Assembly: GCF_900217795.1 (NCBI RefSeq)
Contig: NZ_OBMQ01000007.1
Location: 1-64,000 of the forward strand
Length of the DNA: 64,000 bases
Source: Ureibacillus xyleni
Lineage (GTDB): Bacteria > Bacillota > Bacilli > Bacillales_A > Planococcaceae
Reading direction: 5' to 3'
The notes under the pieces were generated by a model. That model ran no database searches, had not been told where the DNA came from, and saw only the letters and a list, made by a program, of their open reading frames with translations. Positions 60,743 to 64,000 of the stretch are shown here, in pieces (the stretch's first letter is position 1; each line of letters opens with the position of its first letter). Both the position numbers and the translations under genes were made by a program.

Positions 60743-62287
60743 CTAATTGATTACCCAATAAGTTTTATCTCTATTAGGATTCTCAGAACCATCTTCTAAT
60801 TTCCTTCTTTTATCAACATAACTTGATATTGAATAATTAATGTTATTCTCACTTAAATATGAATTAATAGTTTTTAATCCTTTTTGAATTCTATTCTTAT
60901 TATCTCTAAGCCCAACTTTTTCAATTAATACTTTCCGTTCATTGCTAAATAAAAACTTCCCAATTAAACCATTAAGATACATTTCTAATTCATTTACTAC
61001 TTCTACATCTACCACCTTTTCAATTAACTTTGATTCATCAAATGTACAATCTAATTCAAGCCACGATAATTGAACTTTCACATAAGCAAATGAATCATCT
61101 TTAAAGGCTTTTACCATTTCAGTAGCAAATCCATAATCTAATTTAAGTCTTCTTAACCCAACAGGATTTTGTTGCCATTCGTTCGTTTCTTCATCAAGGT
61201 AAAACAATTCAACTGGGACTTTATTGTGATCTAAATGGTACTTTGATTTAAAATATTTCTTACTATCCCTGTACAGTTCTACTTTTCTTAAATTAGGTAT
61301 GTAATTAGTATTAATTTTTGTATTAAATACACTTGCTTTAAAAGTTGGTATGTACAATTTAACTTGTCGAGCATCGTGTATGTCGACTCTAATTCTTCCG
61401 ACTTCTTGAATAAATGTTGTTTTATCATAAGCAAGGACAACTAAATTCTTAACTGAGTCATCATTAATATTTATACCGTTATCAAGGAATTTAGTAGCTA
61501 TCAAAACCTTTTGAGGGAACTTTTCATCCTCAATTACATCTTCTGTTGATTTTGCATGAACAAATTTAACATCTATACCCGATTCTAATAATTCCTTTTC
61601 AAATTTATCGCCCTTTGTTTTACTGGTAACGAATATTAACCACTTATCATCAGATTCATCATTTTTAATAAGTTGTAACATATCACAATCTTTTTTAAAG
61701 TAAGATACATCCAAATAACGATAATCTCGACCTGTTTCATACGTATGTAATTGCTTATAGTATTTAGCTTTGTTGATGATTCCTTCAATTTCATCGGGTG
61801 TTGCAGTAATAAATACTCGAATGGATTGGGGATATTCTTCTAGTAATAATTTATAAAGCATTAAATGAGTTTTATTATTGAAAGAGCTATCTGTAAGTAT
61901 GAAATGAGCCTCATCTAGAATTATGTACTTATATAAATCTAGATTTAGTCCTATTTGTTTGGCTAATGCCTGATATGTAGTAACTTTTACTTTACCGAAT
62001 ACAGTTTGCTTATCTAATTCTTGTAAATCTAATTTTTTTATCTGATTTTCTGTCAATTTACCTTCTTTTTTTAGTAGTGACTTTTTTATGTCTCTGGATA
62101 ATTTACGTCTATTACATAAGTAAATCATGTGCTCATTTGGTTTTAATGAATCTAACAATTGATTTACAACAAATGACGTTTTCCCTGTCCCTGTTTGACT
62201 ACTAATTAATACAGTGTCCCCTAACCCCCATTTTTCTAAGTATTCATCTTCAATTACATTAGAAATGTATTGTAAATTTAACTTCAT
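60743..62287 (-). CDS. SF2 DEAH-box helicase (phage)
   Basis: A 514-residue superfamily 2 helicase/ATPase. Motif I is SSQTGTGKTS (29-38), motif II ILDEAH (DEAH 125-128), motif III ITATP (160-164), motif V-like VLIATKFLDNGINI and motif VI QEVGRIRVD. A C-terminal portion of about 170 residues has no recognised domain. It may unwind DNA for replication or transcription. It precedes the RNA-polymerase gene on the same strand, a pairing worth noting. AAGGAG lies 20 nt before the ATG, with GGGGGG closer (7 nt). Confidence 0.88.
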   Translation of the reverse strand: MKLNLQYISNVIEDEYLEKWGLGDTVLISSQTGTGKTSFVVNQLLDSLKPNEHMIYLCNRRKLSRDIKKSLLKKEGKLTENQIKKLDLQELDKQTVFGKVKVTTYQALAKQIGLNLDLYKYIILDEAHFILTDSSFNNKTHLMLYKLLLEEYPQSIRVFITATPDEIEGIINKAKYYKQLHTYETGRDYRYLDVSYFKKDCDMLQLIKNDESDDKWLIFVTSKTKGDKFEKELLESGIDVKFVHAKSTEDVIEDEKFPQKVLIATKFLDNGININDDSVKNLVVLAYDKTTFIQEVGRIRVDIHDARQVKLYIPTFKASVFNTKINTNYIPNLRKVELYRDSKKYFKSKYHLDHNKVPVELFYLDEETNEWQQNPVGLRRLKLDYGFATEMVKAFKDDSFAYVKVQLSWLELDCTFDESKLIEKVVDVEVVNELEMYLNGLIGKFLFSNERKVLIEKVGLRDNKNRIQKGLKTINSYLSENNINYSISSYVDKRRKLEDGSENPNRDKTYWVIN

Positions 62288-62361
62288 ACTAACCCCCCAA
62301 TATTCTCCTTCTCTATTTACCTTGTTTGTGTTATAATTTTTATTGTTGATAAAATGGACAA

Positions 62362-62391
62362 ATACTACTCACTGGCTAGAGTGAGCAGTAT
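62362..62391. other. 12-bp hairpin between helicase and upstream gene
   Basis: ATACTACTCACT and AGTGAGCAGTAT pair almost perfectly (one mismatch on DNA, G-U in minus-strand RNA) around GGCTAG. No strong T tract follows, so it is either a weak terminator or an operator or processing site. Confidence 0.5.
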
Positions 62392-62413
62392 AGTAATCTT
62401 TAAATTTTAATTA

Positions 62414-63013
62414 TTATCTTTCGTAGTTGATTTTCATAAACCGGTCTAAATCACCGAAAATTTCTTTAATAGTCCCACCATATTGTTGTTGTCTCTGTTT
62501 GAGTTCATCAATAAATTTTTCAAATAGGTGATGTAGCTCAAACTCATCGATAAATGTGTTAAGGATATTGACAGCGCACTCTTTATCAAAGCGGTAATCG
62601 ATAAATCGTTGTTCAGTTTCATCAATACCTGCGTCCAATAATTCCACGAGATTGTATTGGTCATCGTTTAAGTCTGATTGAGACATCATATCAATTAAGT
62701 CTCTAATCGTTAAATATAAACCTGTATCATCCTTCTTTTGCATAGTTTCCTTGCTAATTGGTGGTAACATATTATTCTCGTTTATTACAATTACTTTTCC
62801 ATCTACAGTAAAATCCTGAACAGCCCACACTTCATGCAAATTAATAATATATTTACCTATTTCAACTGCTGATAGTCTATTTTTTTGTGCAACTTTTAGG
62901 ACACTTGCAATTCCCTCTGCTCGTAATTGTTGATTCGAATAGTACAATTTTGTAATCCCATCCCCTAAGATAATCCCTGCAACAATTTCTGGCTCCATAT
63001 TTAATTTTGTCAT
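62414..63013 (-). CDS. Phage protein of unknown function (199 aa)
   Basis: An acidic, mostly helical protein from MTKLNMEPEIVAGIILGDG to KINYER, with a predicted helical C-terminal half (CAVNILNTFIDEFELHHLFEKFIDELKQR). No family is recognised. AAGGAGAAGTG precedes ATG 63013. It lies between the early gene at 63065 and the helicase, in one leftward cluster. Confidence 0.65.
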   Translation of the reverse strand: MTKLNMEPEIVAGIILGDGITKLYYSNQQLRAEGIASVLKVAQKNRLSAVEIGKYIINLHEVWAVQDFTVDGKVIVINENNMLPPISKETMQKKDDTGLYLTIRDLIDMMSQSDLNDDQYNLVELLDAGIDETEQRFIDYRFDKECAVNILNTFIDEFELHHLFEKFIDELKQRQQQYGGTIKEIFGDLDRFMKINYER

Positions 63014-63064
63014 TAATCCACTTCTCCTTTTCTATTCTAGAATTTCCCGATTGTGCAACTACTA

Positions 63065-63526
63065 TTAAACTACTAAGCTGTAACCTAAAACTTCAAACCC
63101 GCTTGATTGAATAATGCATGAGTAGACTTTATCTTCGGTACGATCTAAGTAATCAAAGTTGCTAATTACGTTATCGTTTAAATAGTTTCCAGCTAAAACA
63201 TATGCCTGTTGTTCACTATCAGCTTGAATATCTAGTATTACTGATAAATCTACAATAGCTTGTCCATCTTTATTGATGTACATTTCGCAAGAATCTACGT
63301 CTAGAACGTCACCTTTTACTGAAGTCAGATTAAGTATTTGCATTTCATCTACATCTAAAGAGTAAGGTATTGTAAACTCCTTTTGATTTAATGAAGTGAT
63401 AAAAATTCGCGTAATTGCTTTACCGTTGAATGCTCCTACTGTATCCCCAATTGATGGATACTTTACTGTTGGGAAATTACCTGCTACGTGTAAAGTTAAT
63501 GCTACTGGTACTTTGTAATTTGTCAT
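63065..63526 (-). CDS. Phage protein of unknown function (153 aa)
   Basis: A beta-rich protein from MTNYKVPVALTLHVAGNF with acidic repeats of strand-like segments (GDVLDVDSCEMYINKDGQA, VDLSVILDIQADSEQQAYV). No family is recognised. ATG 63526 is chosen because TTGGAGG lies 8 nt upstream; the longer frame up to 63574 lacks a ribosome site. A candidate promoter lies at 63612-63641. Confidence 0.65.
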   Translation of the reverse strand: MTNYKVPVALTLHVAGNFPTVKYPSIGDTVGAFNGKAITRIFITSLNQKEFTIPYSLDVDEMQILNLTSVKGDVLDVDSCEMYINKDGQAIVDLSVILDIQADSEQQAYVLAGNYLNDNVISNFDYLDRTEDKVYSCIIQSSGFEVLGYSLVV

Positions 63527-63611
63527 AATTAGTTCCTCCAAATCTAGTATTTTTATTTGTATGTCAACTACCATAAGTGGCAGAAGTTACCTCATTATCT
63601 GGTGCTTTTAT

Positions 63612-63641
63612 ATTGTAACAGAGCAAAATTAGTTTTCACAA
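63612..63641 (-). promoter_or_regulatory. Possible promoter of the gene at 63065
   Basis: On the minus strand TTGTGA (63641-63636), an 18-nt spacer and TACAAT (63617-63612). This gives a leader of about 80 nt. Confidence 0.4.
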
Positions 63642-63721
63642 AGAAAATTATAGTAATTTTTTTCTATTTTTGTTAATTTTCCAATGAGATTTTGTTTATT
63701 TGCATTGCAACCTTTGCCCAT

Positions 63722-63859
63722 TTATTTTGCTACGAGTGGTAATAATGACAACACAGTTACAAATATGGATACAGCATATAAGCCATAAAACCAAATGCGA
63801 TCAGATATGCTTACATCATCACCTAAGAAGTATTCGTTTATTGCTCGTATCACCTTCAT
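63722..63859 (-). CDS. Small phage membrane protein (45 aa)
   Basis: MKVIRAINEYFLGDD is followed by one membrane helix (WFYGLYAVSIFVTVLSLLPL). AAAGGAG lies 9 nt before ATG 63859. A promoter with a palindromic operator sits directly upstream, so it is well supported despite its size. Function unknown; possibly superinfection exclusion or membrane regulation, but the sequence does not show this. Confidence 0.6.
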   Translation of the reverse strand: MKVIRAINEYFLGDDVSISDRIWFYGLYAVSIFVTVLSLLPLVAK

Positions 63860-63881
63860 TTCATTTAACTCCTTTGACTAC

Positions 63882-63924
63882 GTTACTATGTCATTATAGT
63901 AACATGACTAATTACCGTTGTCAA
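63882..63924 (-). promoter_or_regulatory. Promoter with palindromic operator
   Basis: On the minus strand TTGACA (63924-63919), a 17-nt spacer and TACTAT (63901-63896). A perfect inverted repeat, GTTACTAT-GTCATT-ATAGTAAC (63882-63903), covers the -10 and start region, a classic place for a repressor operator. Confidence 0.55.
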
Positions 63925-64000
63925 CCACGTTTGTTAGTCAACTTCATTCCGTTGTCAGAATTGATAATTTGACATATAATATTACATAATAAATATTAAA

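Noticed and set aside
63629..63721. 30-codon minus ORF starting directly after the 45-residue gene
   Set aside because: Only a TAAATG junction supports it; no ribosome site and no protein-like pattern. Kept as a weak possibility.
63700..63972. 90-residue plus-strand open frame at the right edge
   Set aside because: It is antisense to the 45-residue membrane ORF, which has a better ribosome site and composition; its product is Cys/His-rich and implausible.
35652..64000. Integrase, phage repressor or replication genes in the prophage part
   Set aside because: No protein with these signatures was recognised in the window; they probably lie beyond the right edge.

Overview
The window looks like a low-GC Gram-positive (Firmicutes, Bacillales) chromosome: AT-rich DNA, strong AGGAGG-type ribosome binding sites with frequent TTG/GTG starts, many short intrinsic terminators, and a gene order recalling Bacillus subtilis blocks (yugI, yugE-patB, a yuxJ-like MFS gene-pbpD-yufK-mrpABCDEFG, yuiE-yuiD-yuiB). 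A TRAP dicarboxylate system and a RocA/GDH pair without a full roc operon suggest a Planococcaceae-type relative (Lysinibacillus/Solibacillus/Psychrobacillus-like). The genus is inference.

Chromosomal half (1 to about 35,650). A stand-alone 5S-tRNA-Val-Thr-Lys cluster with its own promoter is followed by transporter genes (EamA, MgtC, CDF) and an amino-acid catabolism block: Fe-alcohol dehydrogenase, glutamate dehydrogenase and RocA, with a divergent RocR-like regulator. Next come small syntenic genes (yugI, an XRE regulator, yugE, patB), then a C4-dicarboxylate sensing and uptake locus: sensor kinase, response regulator, two TRAP binding proteins, DctQ, DctM and an MFS permease. A PpiB-type isomerase, an MFS efflux pump, a class A PBP, YufK, the complete seven-gene Mrp Na+/H+ antiporter operon, PepA, YuiD, YuiB, a Nudix hydrolase, a methyltransferase behind a consensus promoter plus terminator, and a PAP2 phosphatase complete this half.

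Prophage half (about 35,652 to beyond 64,000). The left junction cuts the host gene for an HesB/IscA/ErpA-type Fe-S protein, leaving only its last 31 codons. Every recognised prophage protein gene reads leftward. From the junction rightward: a secreted coiled-coil protein, tiny ORFs, a lysis cassette (M15 endolysin, holin, XhlA), tail-tip/receptor genes (LamG, fibre, GLUG), tail lysin-like protein, Dit, tape measure, frameshifted tail chaperones, major tail protein, connectors, HK97 capsid, ClpP-like protease, portal, TerL, TerS, a candidate cos region and an HNH nuclease. Beyond these is an early-type region with a homing HNH gene, a small HTH protein, a large YonO/QDE-1-like single-chain RNA polymerase, an SF2 helicase and small unknown genes. 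Integrase, repressor and replication genes are not visible and presumably lie right of the window.

Most noteworthy: (i) the 856-residue protein with a DFDGD catalytic motif, best read as a phage-encoded single-subunit RNA polymerase; (ii) next to it, a self-contained plus-strand unit of about 250 nt (promoter, two hairpins, a 12-codon ORF with a strong SD, terminator-like end) opposed to every neighbouring gene; (iii) a RocR-like regulator lacking the sigma-54 GAFTGA loop, facing a sigma-A-like promoter with two matching palindromes.
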